Shown: piece by piece, positions 1-9,646 of the stretch | How positions within the stretch are numbered: the stretch's first letter is position 1 | Layout of the letters: the number at the start of each line of letters is the position of its first letter | NCBI RefSeq assembly: GCF_016909185.1 | Contig: NZ_JAFBFH010000002.1 | Span: forward strand, 124,001-188,000 | DNA length: 64,000 nt | Direction: 5' to 3' | From: Siminovitchia thermophila | GTDB taxonomy: Bacteria; Bacillota; Bacilli; Bacillales; Bacillaceae_C | Notes under the pieces: generated by a model | Databases searched by the model: none | Told to the model about the DNA's origin: nothing | What the model saw: the letters and a program-made list of their open reading frames with translations, nothing else | Program-made: the position numbers and the translations under genes

Positions 1-882
1 CAACGCCTTGGATTGGGCTATGAATCTTTAAAAGAAATAAACCCCGGACTCGTATACTGCTCCATTACCGGATTTGGAGAAACAGGACCATATAAGCATT
101 TGGCCGGCTATGACTTTATCATCCAAGCAATGAGCGGCCTCATGAGCATCACGGGGGACGAGCGTTCCGGGCCCCAAAAAACAGGTGTGGCCATATCCGA
201 TGTACTGACTGGTTTATATGCCTGCATTGGCATCCAGGCAGCCCTCATTGAGCGCCGGCATTCGGGAATAGGGCAAAAAATTGACATGGCGCTATATGAC
301 AGTGCGGTAAGCGCTTTAATCAATATGGCAAGCAATTACTTAATGTCGGGAGTTGCTCCCAAGCTGATCGGCAATGAGCACGCCAACATCGTTCCTTATC
401 AAGCTTTTTCGACAAAAGACGATAAAGTTGTCATTGCTGTCGGCACTGACAAGCAATTTATGACATTATGCGAGATTTTGGACGTTCCCCATTTGGCATG
501 CGACGAAAGATTTCTGACCAATTCAAAACGGGTCGAACATCGCGAACAGCTAATACCGCTTTTGCAAACGCAACTTTTCACAAAAACGGCCGCCGAATGG
601 ATCGATCGTTTCCGCGAGAAAAACATTCCATGCGGCCCGATTCAAAGTATGGACCAATTGGAAAGCGATCCCCAGCTTCAAGCAAGAAGTATGTTCCATT
701 CTATGGATCATCCAACAGCCGGAGAAATCAAACTGGTTGGAAGTCCGTTAAAACTATCACGAACACCGGCCGCGATTAAATATTACCCGCCTGATGCCGG
801 AGAGCATACAATAGAAGTTTTGCAAGCTCTCGGCTACGGAAAAGATCAAATACAATCTTTGAAAATGAACAATATCGTTTGA
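1..882 (+). CDS. CaiB/BaiF (class III) CoA-transferase, 5' end missing
   Basis: This is the C-terminal part of a class III CoA-transferase, an enzyme that moves CoA between carboxylic acids. The reading frame is open from base 1, so the start lies outside the window; a TTG at 13 is not a credible start because the in-frame codons before it continue the family pattern. Family signatures are SITGFGETGPY near the beginning, GIGQKIDMALYDSA about 100 residues in (the Asp of LYD fits the catalytic Asp of formyl-CoA transferase), and a C-terminal segment ending about 13 bp before the next gene. It is followed directly by an acyl-CoA dehydrogenase on the same strand, so it probably activates the acid that the dehydrogenase oxidises. 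The substrate cannot be told from sequence. Confidence 0.9.
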   Translation, partial: QRLGLGYESLKEINPGLVYCSITGFGETGPYKHLAGYDFIIQAMSGLMSITGDERSGPQKTGVAISDVLTGLYACIGIQAALIERRHSGIGQKIDMALYDSAVSALINMASNYLMSGVAPKLIGNEHANIVPYQAFSTKDDKVVIAVGTDKQFMTLCEILDVPHLACDERFLTNSKRVEHREQLIPLLQTQLFTKTAAEWIDRFREKNIPCGPIQSMDQLESDPQLQARSMFHSMDHPTAGEIKLVGSPLKLSRTPAAIKYYPPDAGEHTIEVLQALGYGKDQIQSLKMNNIV

Positions 883-894
883 GGAGGGGTCCCA

Positions 895-2088
895 TTGAAT
901 TTCGATTTTACCGAGGAACAATTGTTATTGAGAAAAACAGTGCGCAACTTTGTAGACAAAGAAATCATGCCTTATATCGGTGAATGGGATGAGAAGGGAG
1001 AGTTTCATCCGGAAATCATCAGAAGACTTGCCACCCTTGGATTAATGGGGGTTTGTATACCGGAAAAATATGGCGGCAGCGGCATGGACTACAACTCCCT
1101 CGCCATCGTATGCGAAGAGCTTGAAAGAGGAGATACGGCTTTTCGCACGGCGGTGTCGGTACATACCGGCTTAAACAGCATGACACTGCTGCAATGGGGA
1201 ACAGAAGAGCAAAAACAAACATATTTGGTGCCGCAAGCAAAAGGGGAAAAAATTGGAGCATTCGGCTTGACCGAACCGAATGCCGGGTCTGACGTAGCCG
1301 CCATGCAGTCTACCGCTGTCAAAGATGGAGATTATTATATTTTGAATGGCCAAAAAACATGGATCTCCCTTTGTGATGTGGCCGATCACTTCCTTGTGTT
1401 TGCCTATACGGATAAAAGCAAAAAGCATCATGGCATTTCCGCGTTCATCGTAGAGAGAACGATGGAAGGGTTCTCATCAAAAGCCATCAAGGGCAAACTG
1501 GGGATACGCGCGGGAAATACCGGCGAGATATTTTTTGATCATATGAAAGTGCCAAAGGAAAACTTGCTTGGCGAGGAAGGAGAAGGCTTTAAAATTGCCA
1601 TGTCTGCACTGGACAGCGGCCGCTTTACAGTAGCTGCGGGCGCCTGCGGACTGATTATGGCCTGTTTGGAAGCAAGCTTAACGTATTGCCATGAAAGAGA
1701 GACATTCGGGAAAAAGATAGGGGAACATCAGCTTGTCAAGCAAATGCTCGCCAATATGGAAGCAGGCTTGCAAATGAGCCGGCTGCTCGTATATCGGGCC
1801 GGGGAGTTGAAAAATAAAGGCGTTAGAAATACACGGGAAACATCCCTTGCCAAATGGCAAGCATGCGATTTTGCCAATAAAGCGGCAGACGACGCGGTGC
1901 AAATTCATGGAGCTTATGGATATTCCAACGAATATCCCGTCGAGCGCTACTTAAGAAACTCCAAAGCGCCAGTTATATATGAAGGAACTCGGGAAATTCA
2001 TACAATCATGCAAGCAGATTATGTGTTGGGCTACAGGAAAGATAAGCCGTTAAATAAAATGCTTCCGGCCTGGCCGTTTGAGGAGTAA
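895..2088 (+). CDS. Acyl-CoA dehydrogenase
   Basis: This is a 397-residue FAD-dependent acyl-CoA dehydrogenase that introduces the alpha-beta double bond of an acyl-CoA. The start is TTG at 895, chosen because GAGGAGGGG sits just upstream and the N-terminus (NFDFTEEQLLLRKTVRNFV) is typical. The FAD/substrate signature AFGLTEPNAGSDVAAMQ lies near residue 130. The catalytic Glu is in the C-terminal IYEGTREIHTIMQ motif, the position used by short/medium-chain and glutaryl-CoA type enzymes. This differs from the two dehydrogenases at 11.7-14 kb. It is probably co-transcribed with the CoA-transferase 12 bp upstream; that pairing suggests a dicarboxyl- or branched-acyl-CoA pathway, but this is inference. 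Confidence 0.93.
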   Translation: MNFDFTEEQLLLRKTVRNFVDKEIMPYIGEWDEKGEFHPEIIRRLATLGLMGVCIPEKYGGSGMDYNSLAIVCEELERGDTAFRTAVSVHTGLNSMTLLQWGTEEQKQTYLVPQAKGEKIGAFGLTEPNAGSDVAAMQSTAVKDGDYYILNGQKTWISLCDVADHFLVFAYTDKSKKHHGISAFIVERTMEGFSSKAIKGKLGIRAGNTGEIFFDHMKVPKENLLGEEGEGFKIAMSALDSGRFTVAAGACGLIMACLEASLTYCHERETFGKKIGEHQLVKQMLANMEAGLQMSRLLVYRAGELKNKGVRNTRETSLAKWQACDFANKAADDAVQIHGAYGYSNEYPVERYLRNSKAPVIYEGTREIHTIMQADYVLGYRKDKPLNKMLPAWPFEE

Positions 2089-2351
2089 CATGTTTGCTCG
2101 TTATTCGTGGCTTGGAAAAAGTTTATATTGGATTAGATAGATAGTTTTTCAGGATAAGTGCCTGAGCATTTTTGAAAAAGTTGGATTGTATTTTCGAAAA
2201 GTGAATAGTCTTAAAGCAGTGATTAAAAAATTGGCAAGTATTCCTCAAAAAGCGGATATGATCTAGTAAAAAAATAGTTCAGCACAAAAATACCCGATTG
2301 AATCGATCCACATTGCAGAAAAGGAAGGACCAAAACCATATAAAAATGAGT

Positions 2352-2398
2352 AAACCGCATGAAATCAAATTTAAAACCTTGATTTCACGCGGTTTTTT
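2352..2398. terminator. Bidirectional hairpin between convergent genes (copy 1 of a dispersed hairpin)
   Basis: An inverted repeat (arms AACCGCATGAAATCAA and TTGATTTCACGCGGTT) is followed by TTTTTT on the plus side. It lies between the end of the acyl-CoA dehydrogenase (+) and the end of the saccharopine-dehydrogenase-like gene (-), so it can terminate both. Closely similar hairpins occur at 34518 and 38913. The rest of 2089-2474 holds nothing else that I recognise. Confidence 0.7.
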
Positions 2399-2474
2399 CA
2401 CGATTTGTAAGAATAGCAATTCGTTTTTAACTATGTCTCGCCCTCTCTTGCATTCTTGTTGGATACGAATAATA

Positions 2475-3632
2475 TCAAGCTCGTTCGTATTCGGTCTCCT
2501 TGATCAAAACCTGCCTGTCTGCCATTTCTTTTATATAAAGCGGACCCGGAACGATCTGTTCGGGAGGAAACACACCTCTTTTGTTAATGACGCCAGTTCC
2601 GATCATTTGGGCCACGACAGAGATCGTATTGGCTGTGGCTCGCGCCATGGCTGTCACGTTTTCCCGGCGGTCTTTATATGCCGCCATCTCATATGCAAAT
2701 GTTCTATTTTTAAAATCCTTTTCACCTGAGACAATGACACGCAGCAAAACAACGTCATCCCGGTCCCCCAATTCCGTAATGGGGTTGAGTACCTTTAGTA
2801 AAACATCACGCGGCTTTACGTTCGTTTTACCTATTTGAACCCAATAATCATTCCGGGTTAAATGGAGGTCGACAAGCAATTGAAATTTGTCGCGGTGGCC
2901 CGGGTAGCGGATCGTTTTGTATTCCAATGTATTTAATTCCGGATACGACTTGGACAACGTCGACGTTCCTCCTGATGTATGAAAAGCTTCCAGTGGCCCG
3001 AATTTTTCAAAATAAATTGGCTCCACTTCTGATAAGGAGGGAACTTCCTGTTTCTTTCCGTCACGAATAATCAAGGATGGATCTGTATAATGATCGAGCA
3101 GCCCTTCCAAAGAAAAAACATGATGATATTCAAGCGGAGGCTCCGGCCGAAGCGGAATGCCGCCGACATATAGTTTGATCGATTGCGGGGAATCCAGTTT
3201 ACTGGCGCCATAGCCAGACAATATATTGATCATGCCGGGCGCTACACCTAGATCGGGAACCAAAGTAACATTCGCCCTCTTAGCTTCCTCATGAAGCGCC
3301 AGGACTCTATAGGTAATGTGGCCAATATGTCCCCCAAGATCCACCACACTCGTTCCGGCTTCAATCGCCGCCTTTGCAACCTTTTCATTAAATGAGTAAA
3401 AAAGGGCGTTGAGAACAACATCATAATGTTGTAAAAATCGAACAAGCTCTTGCGAATTGCCCGCATCCAAACGGAACGCCTTTATTTTCGGGGAATGTAT
3501 TTGGCGGCACACTTCCTCTGCCCGTTCCAAGTCGATATCCGCCAAACCCACCGCCTCTACATGTTTCCCTTTTACAAGATCCCTCGCCGCTTCCTTACCC
3601 ATCAATCCTGCCCCTAATACTGCTGCACGCAT
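2475..3632 (-). CDS. Saccharopine dehydrogenase family oxidoreductase
   Basis: This is a 385-residue NAD(P)-dependent oxidoreductase of the saccharopine/lysine dehydrogenase family. The N-terminal Rossmann fold shows [17 protein letters not shown], followed by a family-typical middle ([20 protein letters not shown] and VVDLGGHIG) and a C-terminal catalytic domain. The start is ATG at 3632, preceded by GGGGAGGGG at good spacing; an ATG 30 bp further upstream has no ribosome site. The product could be an L-lysine 6- or saccharopine-type dehydrogenase, but family members also act on other amino acids. It is a single gene convergent with the acyl-CoA dehydrogenase and shows no obvious link to the neighbouring beta-oxidation cluster. 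Confidence 0.8.
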   Translation of the reverse strand: MRAAVLGAGLMGKEAARDLVKGKHVEAVGLADIDLERAEEVCRQIHSPKIKAFRLDAGNSQELVRFLQHYDVVLNALFYSFNEKVAKAAIEAGTSVVDLGGHIGHITYRVLALHEEAKRANVTLVPDLGVAPGMINILSGYGASKLDSPQSIKLYVGGIPLRPEPPLEYHHVFSLEGLLDHYTDPSLIIRDGKKQEVPSLSEVEPIYFEKFGPLEAFHTSGGTSTLSKSYPELNTLEYKTIRYPGHRDKFQLLVDLHLTRNDYWVQIGKTNVKPRDVLLKVLNPITELGDRDDVVLLRVIVSGEKDFKNRTFAYEMAAYKDRRENVTAMARATANTISVVAQMIGTGVINKRGVFPPEQIVPGPLYIKEMADRQVLIKETEYERA

Positions 3633-3950
3633 ACTTCTTCCCCTCCCCAGCTTTTTTATCATTTTATGCCGGGGGCGACGGAAGAATTAAAAGAGCGTGC
3701 AAAAATACAAGCGAATACCTCTTTTAGCGAATGAATCAGCCTTCGCCATATAGACTTTCAGAAAAAGAGGTTACTTTATCCCAAACAGTAAGGAAGGATT
3801 TTATTACCACTTAATGAAGGGCGGGGCAAATAACGCTTCTTCATCATTGTGAATCCCAAACAGTATAATTTTTATTACCAGCTAGTGTGTCTCTTTTTTG
3901 GTGCAATAACCACCAATCTCGGCAATTGTACAAAGAAATCGAAAGCGCTT
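3633..3950. other. Intergenic region with a degenerate short direct repeat
   Basis: No gene is apparent. A segment beginning ATCCCAAACAGTA and ending TTTATTACCA occurs twice (from about 3779 and 3853, 74 bp apart). Just before the synthetase stop codon, at about 3938-3948, GAAAGCGCTTTT resembles a catabolite-response (cre) half-palindrome, but it lies downstream of the operon, so a role is doubtful. Confidence 0.4.
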
Positions 3951-5507
3951 TTAATTGATGTTGGATTGATTCACTTTTCCATACTTTTCTTTCAAAGTAT
4001 ATGTTAATACTTTACCTTGTAAATTTCTTGGCAACATCTTCACAAACTCGACTTTATGCGGGATTTTATATTTCGCCATTTTTCCAGTACAGTATTCAAT
4101 GATTTCTCTCTCACTAACATCTTGATCATCATGTAAAGCGATAACCGCCATTGGCACCTCTCCCCACTGATCATGGGGGACTCCAATCACTGCCGCTTCC
4201 CGTACTGAAGGATGCTCATGTAAAACGGCCTCTATTTCAGCAGGATAGACATTAAATGCTCCTGAGATAATCATATCTTGCTTTCTTTCTACCAAATAAT
4301 AAAAGCCTTCATCGTCCTGTCGAGCCATATCACCTAAGCCAAGCCACTCCCCCCGGAAAGCTTCATTCGTGGCTTGAGCATTATGATAATATCCTTTGCA
4401 AAGTGTAAGACCCCTAACAAGGATTTCTCCCACTTCTCCTTGCTTTACTTCGTTGCCATCTTGATCTACTATTTTTAATTCCATTCCCAACATAGGCAAA
4501 CCGACGCAACGGTCTTTTTTTCTCATATATTCATGATGTAAATTGGCAGCGCCACCAAGCTCAGACGCGCCATAAAATTCATTTAGTTCTGCATTCGGAA
4601 AGAACTCGAGCGCTTTTGTCTTTGTACGAGTCAGTAGTGGTGCACCAACTGAAATAACTGATTTCATTGAAGATACATCAAAACTATTTTTTATTTCATC
4701 TGGCAATGCAAAAATCGCGTCTAACATGGGTGGCGCTAAAAAAGCGGTAGTGGTCTTTTCCTGATCGATCGCTTTTAATACTTCTAATGGATGGAATTGT
4801 TCTACTATATGAATCGGATTTCCCACGAACAGATTCGGCATTGCAATGGATATCGCAGCCGCACCAAACAGCGGCCCGGCAGCAAGTCCCTTTCCATTTC
4901 GGCTAATTGAAAATTCAATACTAAAGTGTGTAAGTACGAGATATAAACTTCTATGAGTATGAATAGCCCCTTTGGGAAGCCCAGTTGTTCCACCCGTGTA
5001 CATCAAACATAATTCATCTAACTCGCTTAACGGTTCCGCTATTTCGGGCTCGCTGGCAGGGAAACGTTCTATCCATTCGTCATATATTGTAAAAGATAAG
5101 CGATCTTGATTCCCAACAGTGACAAAATATTTTGTTGTCAACAATTCTTGGTGAATTTTTGAAACCTCATCACCAAAACGGTAGTCGTACATAAATAATA
5201 TAGCTCCGGAATCATCTAACACATGCTTTATTTCCCTCGCTGTAAAACGTGAATTTATCGGGACATACATAGCGCCAATTTTGCTGCAAGCTACTATGAT
5301 TTCAAATAACTCATTGCCATTAAACAACATAAATGCCACTTTATCACCTTTTTGAATTCCTCTATCCAGTAAAGCGTTGCCCAATTGATTGACCCTATTA
5401 TTAAATTGACGATAGGTAAATCTCTTCCCTTTAAATGAAAGCGCTACCTTTTCCGGGTAACGAATAGAATTGAGCTTGATCGGATCGCCAACAAGCATCT
5501 GCTTCAT
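3951..5507 (-). CDS. Acyl-CoA synthetase (AMP-forming), class I
   Basis: This ligase makes an acyl-CoA from a free acid, ATP and CoA through an acyl-adenylate. The ATP loop is YTGGTTGLPKGAIHTH, the adenylate motif is YGASELGG, the hinge region is GEWLGLGDMARQDDEG followed by ERKQDMI, and the C-terminal LQGKVLTYTLK keeps the catalytic Lys. The start ATG at 5507 was preferred over the ATG at 5516 because AAGGAG directly abuts the upstream one and lies 9 bp before this one. It is the last gene of the long minus-strand cluster and the second synthetase in it, possibly with a different chain-length range from the 6462-8018 copy. The substrate is unknown. Confidence 0.9.
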   Translation of the reverse strand: MKQMLVGDPIKLNSIRYPEKVALSFKGKRFTYRQFNNRVNQLGNALLDRGIQKGDKVAFMLFNGNELFEIIVACSKIGAMYVPINSRFTAREIKHVLDDSGAILFMYDYRFGDEVSKIHQELLTTKYFVTVGNQDRLSFTIYDEWIERFPASEPEIAEPLSELDELCLMYTGGTTGLPKGAIHTHRSLYLVLTHFSIEFSISRNGKGLAAGPLFGAAAISIAMPNLFVGNPIHIVEQFHPLEVLKAIDQEKTTTAFLAPPMLDAIFALPDEIKNSFDVSSMKSVISVGAPLLTRTKTKALEFFPNAELNEFYGASELGGAANLHHEYMRKKDRCVGLPMLGMELKIVDQDGNEVKQGEVGEILVRGLTLCKGYYHNAQATNEAFRGEWLGLGDMARQDDEGFYYLVERKQDMIISGAFNVYPAEIEAVLHEHPSVREAAVIGVPHDQWGEVPMAVIALHDDQDVSEREIIEYCTGKMAKYKIPHKVEFVKMLPRNLQGKVLTYTLKEKYGKVNQSNIN

Positions 5508-5650
5508 TTTTACCATCTCCTTTCGGTTTATGATTTGTATGAGCGTCGCACTGGAAGATCATATACTGCTTATTTTTCTCCTAAATGAGTACAACGTTAA
5601 TACAATGAAGCACATTTTTCCTACTTCACTCATTCTCCACAATTCCATGA

Positions 5651-6418
5651 TCAAAATGGAAATTGGTTTAAATGCTGTCCCCCGTCCATTGTGACGACTT
5701 CTCCATTCATAAAAGAAGCCTCATCTGAGAGGAGAAAATAGGCAAGTGCCGCAATTTCCTCAGGTTTGCCGCACCTTTTTAAGGGAATCGATTGTAAAGT
5801 TCTTTCCGCCATTTTCTCAGAAAGCACCAACTTATCAGCGCCGCCTGTTCCTTCAATTGGTCCGGGAGCTATTGCGTTTGAACGAATGCCATACTTGCTG
5901 CCCCATTCTACGGCAAGGGTGCGAGTCAAACTTAACACGCCAGCTTTGGCTGCGGCACTATGAACAACCCCTGCCCCGGCATCCCAGGCATAGGTGGCCA
6001 CCATATTTAAAATGGTCCCTTTTTTCTGTTCATTTATCCAATACTGCCCCACTGCTTTTGTACAGTAAAACGTTCCGTTCAGAACAATATCAATGACTGA
6101 GTTCCACCCGTTAATGGATAAGTCCTCGGCAGCCACGACAAAATTGCCGGCGGCATTGTTCACAAGGTGATCGATCGTGCCAAAAACGCGGATTGTCTCT
6201 TCAACCATTCGTTTTACATCTTCAATACTGCGGACATCCATTGGAACATATGCTACTTCCCCTTTTGCCGTTTCCATCAATTCATCTTTTACAGCTTGCA
6301 GACGTTCTTCATTTCTTCCCGTGATGACGACATTCGCGCCTTCATTCGCAAAGCGCCGCGCCATCGCTTTCCCTAATCCACTAGAACCGCCTGTAACAAT
6401 AACAACTTCATCTTTCAT
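5651..6418 (-). CDS. fadH: 2,4-dienoyl-CoA reductase (SDR family)
   Basis: This 255-residue short-chain dehydrogenase carries the NADP motif TGGSSGLG at residues 9-16 and NNAAG at 87-91. The usual SDR catalytic Tyr is replaced: the active-site stretch is HSAAAKAG, with Ser154 and Lys158 spaced as in mitochondrial DECR-type 2,4-dienoyl-CoA reductases, which use Ser/Lys instead of Tyr/Lys. This supports a role in removing double bonds of unsaturated acyl-CoAs rather than alcohol oxidation. The start ATG at 6418 has GGGAGGA upstream. In the Pseudomonas atu cluster an SDR (AtuG) occupies a comparable place, so a terpenoid acyl-CoA substrate is also possible. Confidence 0.83.
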   Translation of the reverse strand: MKDEVVIVTGGSSGLGKAMARRFANEGANVVITGRNEERLQAVKDELMETAKGEVAYVPMDVRSIEDVKRMVEETIRVFGTIDHLVNNAAGNFVVAAEDLSINGWNSVIDIVLNGTFYCTKAVGQYWINEQKKGTILNMVATYAWDAGAGVVHSAAAKAGVLSLTRTLAVEWGSKYGIRSNAIAPGPIEGTGGADKLVLSEKMAERTLQSIPLKRCGKPEEIAALAYFLLSDEASFMNGEVVTMDGGQHLNQFPF

Positions 6419-6461
6419 ATCATATCCTCCCTGTATTTGCTGAAATGTTTGAAAAAATTCT

Positions 6462-8018
6462 TTATGTTATTGTTTGCTCCGTATAATACGTTTTGTATTG
6501 CTCTCTTAATATATTTTTTCTAATTTTTCCCGTGGCAGTGATCGGCAGCTTATCAACAAATATAACTTCTTTTGGTACTTGAAAGGCACTGAGATGTTCT
6601 TTACAATGCGTGACAATCTCGTTTTTCGTGACATTTACGCCTTCCTTCGGAATGACAAAAGCGGTGATTGCCTCTATCCAATGGGCATGTGGCAATCCTA
6701 CGACGACAGCGTTTTCAATCTTTTCATGTAAGAGCAGAGTTTGCTCGACTAGAATGGATGCTACATTCTCACCCCCTGTTTTAATCATATCTTTCTTTCG
6801 ATCCACAAACACTAATAAACCATCTTCATCAAAATATCCCAAGTCTCCTGTATGATGCCAACCATATAAACGGCTTTGCTCAGTTTCATCCGGCCGATTA
6901 TAATAGCAAGCCATCACGTTGGGCCCGCGATGAACAATTTCTCCCACTTCACCTTTATCTAAAATATGACCATCTTCACCCATAATGGCTGTGTCATTAA
7001 TAAGAGAAGGAATCCCCCAATACGATCCGAATTTGCTCAATTGATATTCTGGCCCAAAAATAACGGTTGCCGGGTACATCTCTGTTTGCCCCGTAGCTAA
7101 ACAAAACTTTGCCTCAAATTCCTCAATACCGCTTTTTAATGTTTTTTCATCCATCGGCGCCATCGCATATACACAATAACGCAACGATTCAGTATCTTTC
7201 TTCGTTCTTGTCGGAACATGGAGCAGCGCACGATACATCATCGGAAGTCCGATCATAATCGTAATCTTTTCTTTTTTTACCGCTTCCAGATAGGAAGCTG
7301 GTTCAAATTGCCTAAAAACGACCATCGTACCGCCAATATGAATAAAAGACATCACAACCGAGTGCAGGGCACAATGAAAAATTGGCAAGATAACTGCCAC
7401 GATATCATCTTTTTTAATCATCATCTCGACAATATTGCCCAAACTGGAAATAAAAACGGCGACATGGGGTATGGCTACTCCCCTCGGACTTCCAGTCGTA
7501 CCGCTTGTATACATAATTTGCGCCAAATCCCGATCTTGAATATGAACTTCAGGTTCTAATGTATCTTCGCCATGTAAGAGTGCTTCAAAACTGCTCTGGT
7601 CACTACTTTGGCTACCCATATATAATATGTTGGGACAGCTTTTTTTCATCACATCGGCTTGTTGAATAAAATCTTTATCGACCATTATTAATTTCGCTTT
7701 TACATCCGATATGATGAAATTCTTTTCTTTCAGACTTACAGCGGGATTGATCGGAACCCAAACCAATCCGGCTTTTTGAATACCCAATATTGCCACAATA
7801 AGCTGCCAAGAATTCGCGCTAATTGTGACAATCCGATCCCCTTTTTCGAATCCTTTTTTTAATAAATAATGTGCAAACTGATTTGCTGCTTCATCCAACC
7901 GGGAAAATGTCATTCTTGTCTCCCCGTCAATGATCGCTATTTTATTTGGATGCCGACTTGCCGAACGCCGCACGATATCACCAACAGCAATACGATTGAT
8001 AACTGAGATATCATTCAT
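6462..8018 (-). CDS. Acyl-CoA synthetase (AMP-forming)
   Basis: This 518-residue adenylate-forming ligase has the ATP loop YTSGTTGSPRGVAIPH, the hinge YGWHHTGDLGYFDEDG, DRKKDMIKTGGENV, and a C-terminal LPITATGKIRKNILRE with the catalytic Lys. The start ATG at 8018 is preceded by GGGAGGA. It lies between the dienoyl-CoA reductase (43 bp) and the carboxyltransferase (about 80 bp) in the same orientation. It probably activates the acid entering the pathway and is analogous in place to AtuH. It is clearly diverged from the synthetase at 3951, so the two are not a recent duplication. Confidence 0.9.
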   Translation of the reverse strand: MNDISVINRIAVGDIVRRSASRHPNKIAIIDGETRMTFSRLDEAANQFAHYLLKKGFEKGDRIVTISANSWQLIVAILGIQKAGLVWVPINPAVSLKEKNFIISDVKAKLIMVDKDFIQQADVMKKSCPNILYMGSQSSDQSSFEALLHGEDTLEPEVHIQDRDLAQIMYTSGTTGSPRGVAIPHVAVFISSLGNIVEMMIKKDDIVAVILPIFHCALHSVVMSFIHIGGTMVVFRQFEPASYLEAVKKEKITIMIGLPMMYRALLHVPTRTKKDTESLRYCVYAMAPMDEKTLKSGIEEFEAKFCLATGQTEMYPATVIFGPEYQLSKFGSYWGIPSLINDTAIMGEDGHILDKGEVGEIVHRGPNVMACYYNRPDETEQSRLYGWHHTGDLGYFDEDGLLVFVDRKKDMIKTGGENVASILVEQTLLLHEKIENAVVVGLPHAHWIEAITAFVIPKEGVNVTKNEIVTHCKEHLSAFQVPKEVIFVDKLPITATGKIRKNILREQYKTYYTEQTIT

Positions 8019-8096
8019 TTTTTTATCCTCCCAACTATTGTGAATAAAAGTCCAAGAATGAGATCATTTGAATGTTGCTGTTTTCGCAAATAATCA

Positions 8097-9632
8097 TTAG
8101 CTTAAAATGGTACTATGCTTTTTCGTTGGCAGTGGAAAATCTTTCCTTCCAATTAATTCAAAACGATTGGAAATTTCTTTTCTTAGATTTCTGGGCATAA
8201 TCAGCTCATCAATGACTAAATCTCCGGCAAGTTTAAAAATATCATATTCTGCCCTATACTCATCCCGAAGCATTTTCACCATTTCTACTTTTTCTTTAGG
8301 ATCGGTTATGCTTTGAATCTTGTTAAAATAAACAGCATTTATCGCCGCTTCCGGACCCATAATGGCAATTTCGGCTGATGGCAAAGCAATGGTCGCGTCC
8401 GGTTCATATGCCGGCCCGGCCATTGCATAAATTCCAGCCCCATACGCTTTACGAACAACTACACATAGCTTGGGCACATTAGCAACGGAGCTTGCATATA
8501 TAAAATTTCGCCCGCGTCGTAAAATACCAGCTTGCTCCACTTGAGTACCCACCATAAACCCGGGGGTATCACAAAGGAATAATAACGGGATATTATAAGC
8601 ATCACATGTCCAGACAAATTTCGCCCCTTTATCAGCAGATTCTGGAAAAATAGCCCCTCCTTTCACCGCGGGCTGATTGGCAACGATTCCTATCGTTCTG
8701 CCATCCATTCTTGCAAAACCTGTAACAAGTTCTTTCGCGTAATCTTTTTTCACTTCCAAAAAGCTGTCTCCATCTACAAGGCAGTCAATTAATTCTTTCA
8801 CATCGTACGCCTGATTTGGTTCTTGCGGGATAATCCGATCTATCTCTTCCGGACTGCGACTTGGGCTTTTGGCTGCTACTCTTTCAGGCGCCAATTCAAA
8901 ATGATCAGGCAAATAAGACAGTAATTTTTTGACCGTTTCGGCCGCTTCTTCTTCTGTTTTGACAACAAAATCAACCGAACCGCTTTTCTCCGCGTGCATT
9001 CTTGCACCACCCAACTCTTCCACATCCACCTTTTGGCCGGTCGCCATTTGAACCATTCGCGGAGAAGCGATTGCCATCCCAGCCATTTCTTCCACCATTA
9101 CCACGAAATCGCAAAACACTGGCATATAAGCTGTTCCTGCAAAGCAAGGGCCATATAAAACGCCAATTTGGGGAATTCTCCCCGACATAATACTGTGATT
9201 ATAGAAAATTTTACCGCCAGAGTATTTTTCAACATGGTAGCCATTCGACTCATCAATTCTTCCACCAGAAGAATCGATTAAATAGAGAATAGGCCTCTTT
9301 CCTTTTAACGCAGCTTCTTGTGCGCGCAAAATTTTTTCACCGTGTTTTTTTCCAATAGACCCTGCTTTGACCGTAAAATCACTTGCTGTAAAATAAATGA
9401 GTCTGTCGTCCAGCTTTCCAGCACCCGTTATGATGCCATCATTAGGTAACTCTTTCTCAAAAACATTTGCAAATGTTCCCGTCTCATAATATATATTATC
9501 TTGGCCGAAATAGAGCCTAAGCCGATCCCGGACAAACAGCTTGTCCATTTTCTTTAATTTCTCATGATTTCGCTGCGGCCCTCCTTTTCGAATCCGCTCT
9601 ATTTCATTCATTACGTTTTGCTCTCGATTCAT
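8097..9632 (-). CDS. Acyl-CoA carboxylase, carboxyltransferase (beta) subunit
   Basis: This is the carboxyltransferase subunit of a biotin-dependent acyl-CoA carboxylase (propionyl-/methylcrotonyl-/geranyl-CoA carboxylase group). The N-terminal half carries the crotonase-like fold with LYLIDSSGGRIDE, and the C-terminal half carries FLCDTPGFMVGTQVEQAG and AYGAGIYAMAGPA, which form the two halves of the active site. The length of about 511 residues is normal. Two GTG codons and an ATG lie in a row at 9638-9630; the ATG at 9632 has the best spacing to AAAGG. Biotin carboxylase is 14 bp upstream, so the subunits are co-expressed. Substrate class cannot be fixed by eye. Confidence 0.9.
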   Translation of the reverse strand: MNREQNVMNEIERIRKGGPQRNHEKLKKMDKLFVRDRLRLYFGQDNIYYETGTFANVFEKELPNDGIITGAGKLDDRLIYFTASDFTVKAGSIGKKHGEKILRAQEAALKGKRPILYLIDSSGGRIDESNGYHVEKYSGGKIFYNHSIMSGRIPQIGVLYGPCFAGTAYMPVFCDFVVMVEEMAGMAIASPRMVQMATGQKVDVEELGGARMHAEKSGSVDFVVKTEEEAAETVKKLLSYLPDHFELAPERVAAKSPSRSPEEIDRIIPQEPNQAYDVKELIDCLVDGDSFLEVKKDYAKELVTGFARMDGRTIGIVANQPAVKGGAIFPESADKGAKFVWTCDAYNIPLLFLCDTPGFMVGTQVEQAGILRRGRNFIYASSVANVPKLCVVVRKAYGAGIYAMAGPAYEPDATIALPSAEIAIMGPEAAINAVYFNKIQSITDPKEKVEMVKMLRDEYRAEYDIFKLAGDLVIDELIMPRNLRKEISNRFELIGRKDFPLPTKKHSTILS

Positions 9633-9646
9633 CACCACTCAACCTT

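Noticed and set aside
2298-2729. Plus-strand 143-codon open frame
   Set aside because: It overlaps the hairpin and the 3' end of the saccharopine-dehydrogenase-like gene antisense and has no ribosome site or recognisable product.
3938-3948. Catabolite-response (cre) element
   Set aside because: GAAAGCGCTTTT fits the core, but it sits at the 3' end of the operon where regulation is unlikely.
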